A DNA stretch of 25,164 bases from JADHUC01 sp964617665 (lineage in GTDB: Bacteria > Planctomycetota > Planctomycetia > Pirellulales > Pirellulaceae): positions 1 to 25,164 of the forward strand of contig CAZUAH010000169.1 in the NCBI GenBank assembly GCA_964617665.1, given 5' to 3'. Within the stretch, counting starts at the first letter, position 1, and every line of letters starts with the position of its first letter. Under the pieces are notes generated by a model, which saw only the letters and a list, made by a program, of their open reading frames with translations, had not been told where the DNA came from and made no database searches. Shown here piece after piece: positions 1 to 9,000 of the stretch. The translations under genes and the position numbers were made by a program.

Positions 1-280
1 AACTGGCCATGGCGTACACGTGCGTGCGTGCCTCGTCCGCCACCCAGCCCATCACAAGCGGGTCCGCTGTGCCGCAGTGGTTCGGCGTGATCAGAACGCC
101 GTGTCCTGCGTCCAGCGACGCTCTCAAACGTTCAATGTGCCGACATTCGTGATCGACAACGCCTTCATTCTTGCGCAGATGACGCTCGTACAGCTTCAAC
201 TGCTGGATCACCGTGGGCCACCAGTTGCCCCGGTGCGGAGGAATGAACCTGTAAGGTTTTTCGACGATGACGTCTTGCAT
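1..280 (-). CDS. PlsC-like acyltransferase, 5' part only (runs off left edge)
   Basis: Reading the minus strand from the ATG at 280 gives 93 codons without a stop before the window ends. Residues 62-74 read VLITPNHCGTADP, which contains the HX4D box (H68, D73) of glycerolipid acyltransferases of the PlsC/AGPAT type. In that family the His and Asp catalyse acyl transfer from acyl-CoA or acyl-ACP to a glycerol-phosphate or related acceptor at the membrane. An in-frame TAG lies 10 codons upstream and no other start codon intervenes, so 280 is the only reasonable start, although no clear Shine-Dalgarno sequence precedes it. The remaining motifs (the FPEG-type block and others) would lie outside the window, so the substrate cannot be named. 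The family call rests on the one motif and its N-terminal position. Confidence 0.72.
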   Translation of the reverse strand, partial: MQDVIVEKPYRFIPPHRGNWWPTVIQQLKLYERHLRKNEGVVDHECRHIERLRASLDAGHGVLITPNHCGTADPLVMGWVADEARTHVYAMAS

Positions 281-475
281 GGGAGGGAAAGGGTCTTTCT
301 CGAATCTCTATTCCGTACAATCGCAATACTCTCGCGTTACCTGGCTTGGCGGCTCCCACCAACAACGAATGGGATCAAGACACTTGGGCAGATTATCCGA
401 AAACAAACGATGGTTCGTAAGTCCCCCCGGAGGGACATGACAATCGATCGACGCCAGAAATAGAGCCGAGCGAGA

Positions 476-1423
476 ATGCCGCCCAAGAAACCAAAGTTGA
501 AACCAGTCAAACCCAAACTGCGTGGAGACGCCGCCGACCGTTGGTCCGCGGCGTTTGTGGACTATCTCCGCAGCGAGTGTCATCTGGCCGAGAACACGGT
601 GCTGGCCTATCGCCGTGATGTCCGGCGGTTGCAGAAATGGCTTGACGATGGCTCTAAACGTATCCCCACATTGACTATCCGCGATTTATCCGACTTCGTC
701 GCTTGGCTCCATCGCCAGAAGCTCGCACCAGCCAGTATCGCCCGTCACATTGTGGCGCTCCGCATGTTCTTCCGATATCTGCAATTGGAGGGCATTCTGC
801 AAGAGAATCTGGCGGAGTTGCTGGGCAGCCAGAAACTATGGGAACGCGTGCCTGAGGTGCTGTCGCCGCAGATGGTTGCTCGTTTCCTCGAGGCACCGCG
901 CCCCTACGATGCCTACTGGCGTCGCGACCGGGCGATGCTCGAACTGCTGTACGCCACCGGTTGCCGCGCGTCGGAACTCTCGAACATGAAGACGCAGGAC
1001 ATTCACCTCAAAGAGAGTTTCTGCATGTGTCAAGGCAAAGGCGGCAAGCAGCGCCTGGTGCCTTTAGGACGTGCATCAATTGAATCCGTGGTGGATTACC
1101 TCGAGAACGAGCGTTCGGACTTGGCGGTTCGCTCGCCGAGCCCGCCACCGTGGCTGCTGCTGTCACGGCGTGGCCGAATGCTTAGACGCGAAGCGATCTG
1201 GGAACTGGTCAAGAGATACGCCGCGCGTGTTGGTGCTCCGCCATCGATCAGTCCGCATACGCTTCGCCACAGCTTCGCAACCCACCTATTAGCCGGCGGG
1301 GCGGACCTGCGTCAAGTCCAGGAAATGTTGGGGCACGCGAGCATTCAAACCACGCAGATCTACACACACGTCGATCAGTCGCGGCTGAAGAAGGTGCACC
1401 GGCAGTTCCATCCGCGCGCATGA
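476..1423 (+). CDS. Tyrosine recombinase of the XerC/XerD type
   Basis: This 315-residue protein has the two-domain layout of Xer recombinases, which resolve chromosome dimers by strand exchange at dif-like sites. Residues about 20-110 form the SAM-like N-terminal DNA-binding core, and 130-310 the catalytic domain. All catalytic positions are visible: R164 (in CRASEL), K188 (in GKGGKQR), H261 and R264 (in HTLRH), H287 (in LGHAS) and the nucleophile Y296 (in IYTHV). The N-terminus adds about 15 residues rich in Lys and Pro. The length is close to the usual 295-310. The ATG at 476 has only a weak purine-rich GAGCGAGA upstream. The stop lies 11 bp from the end of the convergent exbD-like gene. 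No integron, phage or transposon genes adjoin it, so a housekeeping Xer role is likelier than an integrase role. XerC versus XerD cannot be decided by eye. Confidence 0.93.
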   Translation: MPPKKPKLKPVKPKLRGDAADRWSAAFVDYLRSECHLAENTVLAYRRDVRRLQKWLDDGSKRIPTLTIRDLSDFVAWLHRQKLAPASIARHIVALRMFFRYLQLEGILQENLAELLGSQKLWERVPEVLSPQMVARFLEAPRPYDAYWRRDRAMLELLYATGCRASELSNMKTQDIHLKESFCMCQGKGGKQRLVPLGRASIESVVDYLENERSDLAVRSPSPPPWLLLSRRGRMLRREAIWELVKRYAARVGAPPSISPHTLRHSFATHLLAGGADLRQVQEMLGHASIQTTQIYTHVDQSRLKKVHRQFHPRA

Positions 1424-1434
1424 CGGATCCGACT

Positions 1435-1917
1435 CTAGGAGGTACGTGTCGGGGCAAATCGTACCTTGTCTATCAGATCCACAACATTCCCAGTGCTGTC
1501 TCTGTATCCGCGGATGGCATCGATCGCTTGGACGACATGATCGTAAGCCAGTCCGTAGTCACAATCCAGTATTGCCTCAAGGCCCTCGTTGTCCGCGCGG
1601 GATTCATCCAACTTTCCCGTCATGCGAATGATCTCTTCCTGTAGGCCTTCCACGTTCGCCACGGCGACGTCGTTGACGTGAATCGAAGCCAGTCGTCCAT
1701 CCTCCTCAGCCGTCAGCCGAATCCACACCGGAGGAATGTCTTCAACAGCGACCGCTGTCCCTTTCCCGACAGGGGCTTTCATCAAGAATTCGCCCTCTAA
1801 CGCGACGATTTTGAATGTCATCACAAAGAAGACCAGCAGAAGAAACACAATGTCAATCATCGCCGACATCTGAGTCCGATCGCCGCGCGACGCGGACGAA
1901 CTGTTCCGAAACTTCAT
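1435..1917 (-). CDS. exbD: ExbD/TolR family biopolymer transport protein
   Basis: This 160-residue protein has a short cytoplasmic N-terminus, one membrane helix (about residues 19-40, MIDIVFLLLVFFVMTF) and a periplasmic domain. D22 at the start of the helix matches the conserved membrane Asp of ExbD/TolR/MotB-type stators, which carries the protons that energise TonB- or Tol-dependent transport. The start is well supported by a GAGGAGG sequence about 8 bases upstream of the ATG at 1917. The usual partner, an ExbB/TolQ proton channel, is not next to it: upstream lies a 332-bp divergent spacer and then an epimerase. It must therefore use an ExbB encoded elsewhere, or its operon has been split. 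The gene ends 11 bp from the convergent xer-like gene. Confidence 0.9.
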   Translation of the reverse strand: MKFRNSSSASRGDRTQMSAMIDIVFLLLVFFVMTFKIVALEGEFLMKAPVGKGTAVAVEDIPPVWIRLTAEEDGRLASIHVNDVAVANVEGLQEEIIRMTGKLDESRADNEGLEAILDCDYGLAYDHVVQAIDAIRGYRDSTGNVVDLIDKVRFAPTRTS

Positions 1918-2249
1918 GACACAGCCTCCTCAAAACTCGGTTCAGCGCAAGAAAGGGACTCTCATCGCAGCCGCAGGGCTAACGTCGCCTCTTAAATTGG
2001 CAATCAGCCAAGGGCAAGTTTGCTCACGCCCCACTCAGGCACGTATTCGCCGCAACCTGTCTCGGTTATTCCAGGTAGCGCTAATCGCGCTGTCTTCACG
2101 CTCCCGAAGGTGCTCAGGAATTCGGCGAACGAAGAACAGACCGACAATCGGCCTCTTTTCGGCGATCTGGAGGTGGAAACCCGGTTATCCCTGTTCTCCA
2201 AATCCGGTTTTGTTGTGCAGAGTCGATTTCGTTGCCGAGGAGGCGGAGC
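1918..2249. other. Divergent intergenic spacer (332 bp)
   Basis: This spacer separates the divergent exbD-like and SDR genes and should hold both promoters. Open frames cross it, but none resembles a known family or has a good ribosome-binding site. No convincing pair of -35/-10 boxes, operator palindrome or RNA gene could be picked out by eye. The last bases carry the GAGGAGGCGG ribosome-binding site of the downstream SDR gene (2237-2246). Confidence 0.5.
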
Positions 2250-3185
2250 ATGAGTCAGATACACGTCGTAACTGGGGCTTTCGGCTATTCGGGAAGCTAT
2301 ATTGCCCGTCGTCTGCTGGACCGTGGACACACAGTCCGCACCTTGACGAATTCGCCACATCGAAACAACCCGCTGTCCGACCAGGTCCAGGCGTTTCCGT
2401 TCAACTTCGATGATCCGGGCGGGTTGGTCGAATCCTTGAAGGGTGCGTCGGTCCTCCACAACACGTATTGGGTCCGCTTCAACCATCGCGACTTCCAACA
2501 TTCGAGCGCGGTAGAGAACACATTGAAGCTATTCGATGCTGCAATGGAGGCCGGCGTCGAACGAGTGGTGCACGTCAGCATCACGAATCCGTCATTGGAC
2601 TCGCACCTGGAATACTTCGCAGGCAAAGCAAAGCTTGAGCATGCGCTGATCGAATCAGGCATCTCTTATGCGATACTTCGCCCTACAGTCCTGTTTGGCA
2701 AGGAAGACATTCTGATCAACAACATTGCCTGGCTGTTGCGAAGGCTGCCCGTCTTCGGCGTTTTCGGTGATGGGCAATACAGACTACAGCCAATCTATGT
2801 CGATGATCTGGCCAAACTGTCCGTGGAACAAGGGGAAAGCGAAGAGAACCGAATCATCGACGCCATCGGTCCGGAGACATTCACTTTTCGCGAACTGGTG
2901 CAACAGATCGGCCAGATCATCGGCAAATCGCGTCCGATCTTAGGCGTGCCGCCCGGGATCGGCTATTGGTTCGCCTCACTGCTTGGGGCATGGAAACGCG
3001 ACGTAGTAATCACGCGGGAAGAGATCGATGGACTGATGTCAGGACTTCTTTATGTCGACTCGCCACCTGCTGGCGATACCAGACTGACCGACTGGGCCAA
3101 GGAACACGCCGACACACTCGGCCGCCAATACGCAAGCGAACTGGCTCGCCGACGCAACCGGCACGATGCGTATGGAACCCTATGA
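2250..3185 (+). CDS. NAD(P)-binding extended/atypical SDR, epimerase-like
   Basis: The product (311 residues) starts with a Rossmann nucleotide-binding motif, VTGAFGYSGSYIARR, containing GxxGxxG (G9, G12, G15). A YxxxK pair (Y122, K126, in EYFAGKAKLE) fits the catalytic pair of short-chain dehydrogenases. The following ISYAILRPTVLFG block is typical of the NAD-dependent epimerase / NDUFA9-like atypical SDR group, which act on nucleotide sugars or quinone/lipid-linked substrates, or serve as structural nucleotide binders. The substrate cannot be told. I place the start at the ATG at 2250, not at the in-frame TTG at 2232, because GAGGAGGCGG at 2237-2246 precedes the ATG at correct spacing. The C-terminal third (after about 200) is the variable substrate domain. 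It appears to be transcribed alone. Confidence 0.88.
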   Translation: MSQIHVVTGAFGYSGSYIARRLLDRGHTVRTLTNSPHRNNPLSDQVQAFPFNFDDPGGLVESLKGASVLHNTYWVRFNHRDFQHSSAVENTLKLFDAAMEAGVERVVHVSITNPSLDSHLEYFAGKAKLEHALIESGISYAILRPTVLFGKEDILINNIAWLLRRLPVFGVFGDGQYRLQPIYVDDLAKLSVEQGESEENRIIDAIGPETFTFRELVQQIGQIIGKSRPILGVPPGIGYWFASLLGAWKRDVVITREEIDGLMSGLLYVDSPPAGDTRLTDWAKEHADTLGRQYASELARRRNRHDAYGTL

Positions 3186-3407
3186 CGCCATCCTGGCTGA
3201 GTCTTTCGCTTCAGTTCGCCAGATGTGCCCCTTGAAATGCAAACCCCAATCGCCGATCTACTCGCCTGTGGAATCCGAAAGCTTACAATGCGGCTAAAGA
3301 GAGGAGCTTCAACAAGCGTGCTCTTGCGGAAGTGCTTCTAGTACGGGCACGCGGGGCGCAATCCAAGATGTCGCTGGGGCCAGCGAATAGAACCGCAGGA
3401 GGTCCAC

Positions 3408-4322
3408 ATGGGAGGGAGACGGGGCACCAATGCGGTTTCGCTTGCTCTTTCAGCCCTGCTTTTCTTAGTGATGGGCGGCGTGATCGTCGTGTGCAGCATG
3501 CTGGCCGGCATGGAAGCGGCGTTGGTGAAAACGGGACTGATTCTATATGCTTTTATCGCGGGGCCGATCTTCCTTGCCAGCGCGCTCAGCAGCTCTATGG
3601 AACCACCAAAGCACAGGAGCTTCCGCGCGACACCTCCGGCGCACATGGAAGGGAAACGCGTCAAACCACGCCTTCAGTTGATAAAGCAGGGGGTTGGTGC
3701 CATTGCGCTGTTGGCGGCGTTCGGTGCAGTCGTAGCCAGCATTGCGTTGGGGTGTTCACGGCGTGTCCCGGATGGCCTATTGGCGATGTTGTTTTGCGGG
3801 ATTCCGGTGGCCGCCTATGTCTTGATAATGCTTATGTCAAAGTGGGTATTTGTGCGGTTGGGGTGGATGACCGAAGAAGAAGCCAGCGCATTCTTTCCAG
3901 GCTCGGGGCGATTGCCTGATTCATGGCTAGAGTCGGAAAATGAAGGAAAACCGTCAACTCGCAATCTCAACCCGTTGGTCCGTCGTACCTATCTGGCAGC
4001 GTTCGTTGCGATGCTGCTCGCGGCCGGACTGGCCGTGATATTGGTCCGGAACGGCCTTGTCCCCGGAGGGGCTATCGCAAAATGGCTCTTGGTGTATGGA
4101 GCCGCGACGGCTGCTTACTTCACCGTCGTCTTTGCACTCAAACGCCGATACGTACGGATTGGCGTGATGTCTCGCGAGCAAGCGGCGTTTTTTCCTTCGT
4201 GGTCTGGTCGATGGTCCGGATTTCGGCGCGAACCCGTTGAGAAGGACGTACCGCGGAGAAGCGAGGAACAGAATTCGGCGAAGACGCAGGAATCTGAGAC
4301 AAGCGTCGCTGAGAACGGCTGA
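3408..4322 (+). CDS. Six-TM membrane protein with an internal tandem duplication, function unknown
   Basis: I do not recognise this 304-residue protein. It begins after a perfect AGGAGGT (3397-3403). Hydrophobic stretches at roughly residues 9-30, 37-57, 92-114, 122-143, 194-214 and 222-244 suggest six membrane helices. Two segments of about 88 residues look like copies of each other: two helices followed by a cytoplasmic-type box, RLGWMTEEEASAFFPGSGR (150-168) in the first and RIGVMSREQAAFFPSWSGR (250-268) in the second. The first 60 residues may be a further diverged pair of helices. The tail (about 270-304) is charged and probably disordered. It is flanked by a 222-bp spacer upstream and by the convergent radical SAM gene 32 bp downstream, so context gives no role. 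Confidence 0.8.
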   Translation: MGGRRGTNAVSLALSALLFLVMGGVIVVCSMLAGMEAALVKTGLILYAFIAGPIFLASALSSSMEPPKHRSFRATPPAHMEGKRVKPRLQLIKQGVGAIALLAAFGAVVASIALGCSRRVPDGLLAMLFCGIPVAAYVLIMLMSKWVFVRLGWMTEEEASAFFPGSGRLPDSWLESENEGKPSTRNLNPLVRRTYLAAFVAMLLAAGLAVILVRNGLVPGGAIAKWLLVYGAATAAYFTVVFALKRRYVRIGVMSREQAAFFPSWSGRWSGFRREPVEKDVPRRSEEQNSAKTQESETSVAENG

Positions 4323-4354
4323 TAACGAAACGCATGTCGGCAATGAGTTAGCAG

Positions 4355-5524
4355 CTACAAGGTCTCCACTAGATCCTGCGCGCAGAACTTGGCTGTCACG
4401 CCTTCTCGGCGGCAGATTCGTAGGAAGTCTTGAAGAACGTGCTTGTCCGCAACTGCTCGCGGAAGACGCCATGCGCCACCGTGCCAATCGAGTTTCTCCG
4501 GCGCGGCCAGGGTTTTGTAGACATCAAGCATCGCTTTCATCGAATCGGCGAGTTTCCGCCCCCTGGGCTGGACAATCTTCAGCACCGAATACACCACATG
4601 ACGCACGCCGACACGTCGGGCGAACTGAACCAGGTTGTGCAGATCCTCAATAGTCTGAGCCTCGACCAAACCGCAGTCTCGTAGCGTCTTGCTGGGACTT
4701 GTGGGAAGTGGCGAACGTGGAAGCAGTGGATCGATGCGCAGAACCACAGGAATCCCCGCCTCGCGCAGTCGACGAACGCCTTCCTGCCTTTGCTCAACGC
4801 TCGGGGCATCTGGATCGTAAGCGGCTCGCGATTCATCGTTCCAGAAGGCAAGGCTCACGTGGATTTGAAAGGCCGAAGCGTTCCGAGCGTCGAATTCTGC
4901 ACGTTTGGGGTGAGTTTTGGGAATAGCCATCAATTCGCGGAACAAGTCTACGTAGCCCATTTCGATCGGCAGCATGGGGTCCTTTGTCAGTATCGTAACC
5001 GTAGTGAATCGCTGACGGTGGGCAAGGATGTGCTCAAGCGCGTATCGTGTATGACCGGTTGTTCGTTCCAATGGCTGAAAGGCGTCGACGCTATTGGACA
5101 GATGCACCGGTGCGGGAGGCACGTCAAACGCGTCGAGTTCCTCCATGTCTCGGTCGATACCCCGCTGAAAGTCGCGTTTGGTACCAGCCTTGTCCGGTTC
5201 GTAGGCGGCAGCGTAACAATACTGGCAGTTGTGCGAACAGCCGACGTAGACGTTGATACAGTAGCGATGACCGCTTGGAAAGTGGCACTGTGATGCAAAC
5301 GGGCAATACCATTTCACGACTTTCGGGCGAGTCGGTTCGATGAATTCCTTCTTCGATCGGCGAGGGAGAAAGTAACCGGCCAGAGCGGCTTGATCGTCCT
5401 CCGACATCCCCTTCCACACGGGCGCATATTTGGGGTGCACTCGGGGGACCAGTGCCAGTAGTTCCTGTCGCGAAGGCGTCTTGCGCGGGTCTTGGCCAGA
5501 GAAAAGCCGCAACTGCCCAGCCAT
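4355..5524 (-). CDS. Radical SAM protein, SplB-like (spore photoproduct lyase-related)
   Basis: The product is 389 residues. Residues 91-107 read NVYVGCSHNCQYCYAAA and hold the CX3CX2C cluster motif (C96, C100, C103) that binds the 4Fe-4S cluster and S-adenosylmethionine in radical SAM enzymes. The flanking text (YCPFASQCHFPSGHRYCINVYVGC before it, VHLSNSVDAFQPLE and HRQRFTTVTILTKDP after it) is the pattern of the COG1533-type, SplB-related group. Spore photoproduct lyase repairs a thymine dimer, but most non-sporulating relatives have no proven substrate, so DNA repair is only a possibility here. The start at 5524 is supported by GGAGGTG about 5 bases upstream. The gene is convergent with the six-TM protein and seems monocistronic. 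Upstream is a 537-bp stretch almost without genes. Confidence 0.87.
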   Translation of the reverse strand: MAGQLRLFSGQDPRKTPSRQELLALVPRVHPKYAPVWKGMSEDDQAALAGYFLPRRSKKEFIEPTRPKVVKWYCPFASQCHFPSGHRYCINVYVGCSHNCQYCYAAAYEPDKAGTKRDFQRGIDRDMEELDAFDVPPAPVHLSNSVDAFQPLERTTGHTRYALEHILAHRQRFTTVTILTKDPMLPIEMGYVDLFRELMAIPKTHPKRAEFDARNASAFQIHVSLAFWNDESRAAYDPDAPSVEQRQEGVRRLREAGIPVVLRIDPLLPRSPLPTSPSKTLRDCGLVEAQTIEDLHNLVQFARRVGVRHVVYSVLKIVQPRGRKLADSMKAMLDVYKTLAAPEKLDWHGGAWRLPRAVADKHVLQDFLRICRREGVTAKFCAQDLVETL

Positions 5525-6061
5525 CGCTCACCTCCAGCAGACGATTTCTTGGTTGGCATCCATCAAGACCGGCCTTGGCTGTCTTCGTCGGGCCAATCAT
5601 TGCCCACGGTGGTAGAACCACTCTTCAGACGGCAGGAATGCCCCATCTTCCATCGATAGGGTGTTCTACTTCTGCCGCTCAATCGAGTGAGAAACCAGGA
5701 GTATGATAGCCACCAGAGCCAATGCGACCACCGAGGCGATGGCGAGAAAAAGTGTCCTGAGCATCGTATTACATGGGCTAATGAAGACACCGCAGCGGAG
5801 AAAGCCGCCACGGTGTGACTTGCGGTTACAACACGCTGTTGTCAGTATCGGAGCCATCCCAGGGACGGCTTGACGCGAAAAACTCGACCCGTGACTACCC
5901 AGTCGATAGGTCTGCGTCGCTCGAACGCACATTCGTGCGAGTCGCAGGGTGCCCACAATAGGATTCTCTGGTAATGCGACGCCCAGCTTCACCGCCGCGA
6001 AACTCGAGAAGCCTAGCGGTTGGAAGATCAAAGGTGACGGCAATGCGGTCGACCTCTGCAA
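5525..6061. other. Gene-poor stretch between the SplB-like gene and hsdR
   Basis: In these 537 bases open frames exist on both strands but none has a recognisable domain together with a ribosome-binding site. The only candidate is a 32-codon minus-strand frame coding for one membrane helix (5666-5764, listed separately). No REP unit, tRNA or clear terminator was found. It may hold the promoter of the SplB-like gene (right next to 5525) and the 3' leader of hsdR. Confidence 0.5.
5666..5764 (-). CDS. Possible single-helix membrane microprotein (32 aa)
   Basis: From the ATG at 5764 the minus strand codes for 32 residues: MLRTLFLAIASVVALALVAI continuing into ILLVSHSIERQK. That is one near-perfect membrane helix with an Arg near the N-terminus and a charged C-terminal end. 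No Shine-Dalgarno sequence is visible in the bases before the ATG, and the same frame stays open upstream to 6061 with low-complexity, non-family text. It could be a real small protein, the C-terminus of a decayed longer one, or chance. Nothing links it to its neighbours. Confidence 0.25.
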   Translation of the reverse strand: MLRTLFLAIASVVALALVAIILLVSHSIERQK

Positions 6062-9000
6062 CTAGGCACCTCCGGCGAGCAGCATATCAAAGATCACACG
6101 CTGGAACTTTGACTGCAGCTCCCGGCTGTTGAGATACTGTATCATCTGGTTCTGGTGAACCTCGCTACTGCTCATGACAGCGTCATCGAGCGCTCCTGCA
6201 AAATCGCCTAGCAGTGCCTGTTCGGCCGAGTTGTTCGCGATCTGATCCATGACTCGTTCATTTTCGCGAACCTTGTCGCGGATCGTATACGCATAGTTGA
6301 TCAAGTCTTGGTCGGTTAGTCCGTCAGTAATAAAAAGCTCGTTAAGTCGGGCAATGATCTGGGACAGCCACTCCTCCTTCTTTGATCGCGGTTTTCCTTT
6401 GCCGATGTCGTAGCCACCAGGAATCCCTTCGCCACCCTCTTTAACCAACATCAAGTCCTGCTGCTTGATCTTGGATAGGCGGTAATGACTCAGGCCAACC
6501 GATGTTAGGTCGATCGGATCTTCCTCGGGTGCCTCTTCTCGAAGAAGCGGCGCCAGGTGCCGCGCGTAGAGGTTCAGCTTTTCCAGGTTCGTGCTGTCGT
6601 AGTCAACGATCTGCGACATGAATTCGTAATATCTGGTGAACGACACGAGGTCCGCTTTGAAGATGCCCAGAGCGTCAAGCTCCTTCTTCGCGCCCTTCAT
6701 TTCTCCTTCGGCGTTTGCGATGAACGTTGGATCGTCTAACGACTTGGCGTGTTCAAACAGCTTTTTGTGCTTTTCGTATTCGGCCTTTGCCTGTTGGAAA
6801 CGACTCCGCCAACGTTCGACGGCGGGGCGGCAGACATTGCTGATTGCGGCGTTGCTCTTGCTCTTGACGAAGAAGACTTCGCTGAACTGCGTAACCTCGG
6901 TCCAAAGAAAAACACCTGTCGCTCGTAGCTTTTCGTACAAGTCCCAAATCAGATTGGGGTCCGACACGTCCAGCAGCTTGGCCGTTTCATAGTACTCCTG
7001 AAACGCCTCCAGTACTTCATCTGGATCGTTAACGAAATCCAGAACATACGTATCTTCCTTGCCTGGAAACGTTCGGTTCAATCGCGATAGCGTCTGAACA
7101 CATTCCAAACCGCCCAGCTTCTTGTCCACGTACATCGCGCACAGCTTGGGTTGATCGAAACCCGTTTGGAATTTCTTGGCCACGATCATTATGTTGAATT
7201 CACCCGTATCGAATGCTCTGCGCATGTCTCGGCCTTTGAGGCCCGGATTCATTCCGCTCTCGGTGAACCTCTCGCCCAGCAAGCCCTCGGCATTCGGATC
7301 GTTTTTCTTGAACTCAACTTCGCCAGAGAACGCGACTAGCGCCACCAACTGGCTGTACCTTTTCTTCTTGATGTACTTGTCGAACTCCAGCTTGTATCGC
7401 ACGGCCTCTTTGCGTGAGCCCGTCACAACCATCGCCTTGGCGTGACCGTTCAGCAGTCCCATGATCGTTTGCCGGTAGTGCTCGACGATTACCTTCACCT
7501 TTTGCGCGATGTTGTAATCGTGCAAGCGGACCCATTGGCCAAGTCGGACCTTGGCTTTCTTGGCATCAACCTCGTAGTCGGGCTTGGCGACCTTTTGGGC
7601 CAGGTTGTAGGCGACCTTGTAGCTGGTGTAGTTCTTCAGCACGTCCAGGATGTAGTCCTCTTCGATCGCCTGACGCATGCTGTAGACATGGAACGCCTCG
7701 GGTTTGTTTTGCTTGGACGCTGGTTCATCCGGCTTGGGCCGGCGGCCGAATAGTTCCAGCGTTTTGCTCTTGGGTGTCGCCGTGAACGCGTAGTAGCTAA
7801 GGTTGGTCGAACCTCTCCGAGCTTCAACGCTGGCGGCCAAGGCGTCTTCGGCGGTGACCTCGACTTCTTCCGCATCGAGCCGTTTGGGCGATAGCCCCGG
7901 TTTTGTGTTCTCGGAACCGGGGCTATCGCCCAAATGGCCATTTTTTGCCTCGGTCGACAATACTTCCTTCAACTTTCCGGCCGTTCGTCCCGACTGCGAC
8001 GAGTGGGCTTCGTCGGCGATGATTGCGTAGCAGCGTTCTTTCAGGCTGACGCTGCTTTCAATCGCTTTCAGCACGTGTGGGAATGTCTGGATCGTCACGA
8101 TTACAATTGGCTGACTGCTTTCGAGTGCCGCCGCCAGTTTTTCTGACTTTGATCCCTGGCCTTCGTCGCGGTTGATGCGTCCGACGACTCCGTCGGCGTG
8201 CTCGAACTGATAGATCGTGTCCTGCAGTTGGTCGTCCAACACGGTGCGGTCGGTGACGACGATCACACTGTGGAAAACCTTGTCACCGCTGTCGTTGTAC
8301 AGCGACGAGAGTTGATGGGCCGTCCAGGCGATGCTGTTTGATTTGCCCGATCCGGCACTGTGCTGAGCCAGATATTTGTGGCCGGGGCCTTCGTCGCGGC
8401 TGGCTTGAACAAGACTGCGAACCAGGTCCCATTGGTGATAGCGGGGGAAGATCAGAGTTTCTTTCTTCGTCTTGCGACCGTCCCATTCCTCTTCGGCTTT
8501 GATTTCCAGGTGGATGAAGCGGCCGATAATCTGCAGCAGATTTGCGGGAGCCAGAACTTCGTTCCACAAATAGCCGGTGGCGTAGTCGTCGATGTCTTTG
8601 GGCGAGTCATTGCCTGCGCCGCCGTCCTTGGTGCCTTTGTTGAACGGCAGGAACCTTGTCTCAGCACCCGCCAGCCGCGTCGTCATGTAGGCTTCGTACT
8701 GGCTGACAGCAAAGTGAACCAGGGCACCGCGTTTGAATGTCAACAGAGGTTCGGGTTTGTTCGTTTCGGGGTCTTTGGGCAGTCGCGTTTTCTTATACTG
8801 GCGAATCGCATTCTCGACCGCCTGTTTGAACTCGCTTTTCAGTTCCATCGTCGCGACGGGGATGCCGTTGACGAACAACACTAGGTCGATCCGCCATTTC
8901 TTGGCGCGAGCGTCTTGCGTTTTTGGGGTGAGCCGTTTGGGCGATAGCCCCGGTTCCGTCGCATCTTTCGTATCAGAACCGGGGCTATCGCCCTGCGGCT

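Noticed and set aside
20..463. 147-codon plus-strand frame at the left edge
   Set aside because: It overlaps the minus-strand acyltransferase, which has an HX4D box; the plus frame has no recognisable motif.
476..1423. Integrase marking a genomic island
   Set aside because: No tRNA target, att-like repeat, phage or transfer gene lies beside it, and size and motifs fit housekeeping Xer.
4060..4095. A REP family 1 unit within the six-TM protein gene (GGGGCTATCGC then AAAATGGCTC)
   Set aside because: It resembles half a unit, but the stem partner and the arm are absent, and the sequence encodes part of the duplicated membrane unit, so chance similarity is likelier.
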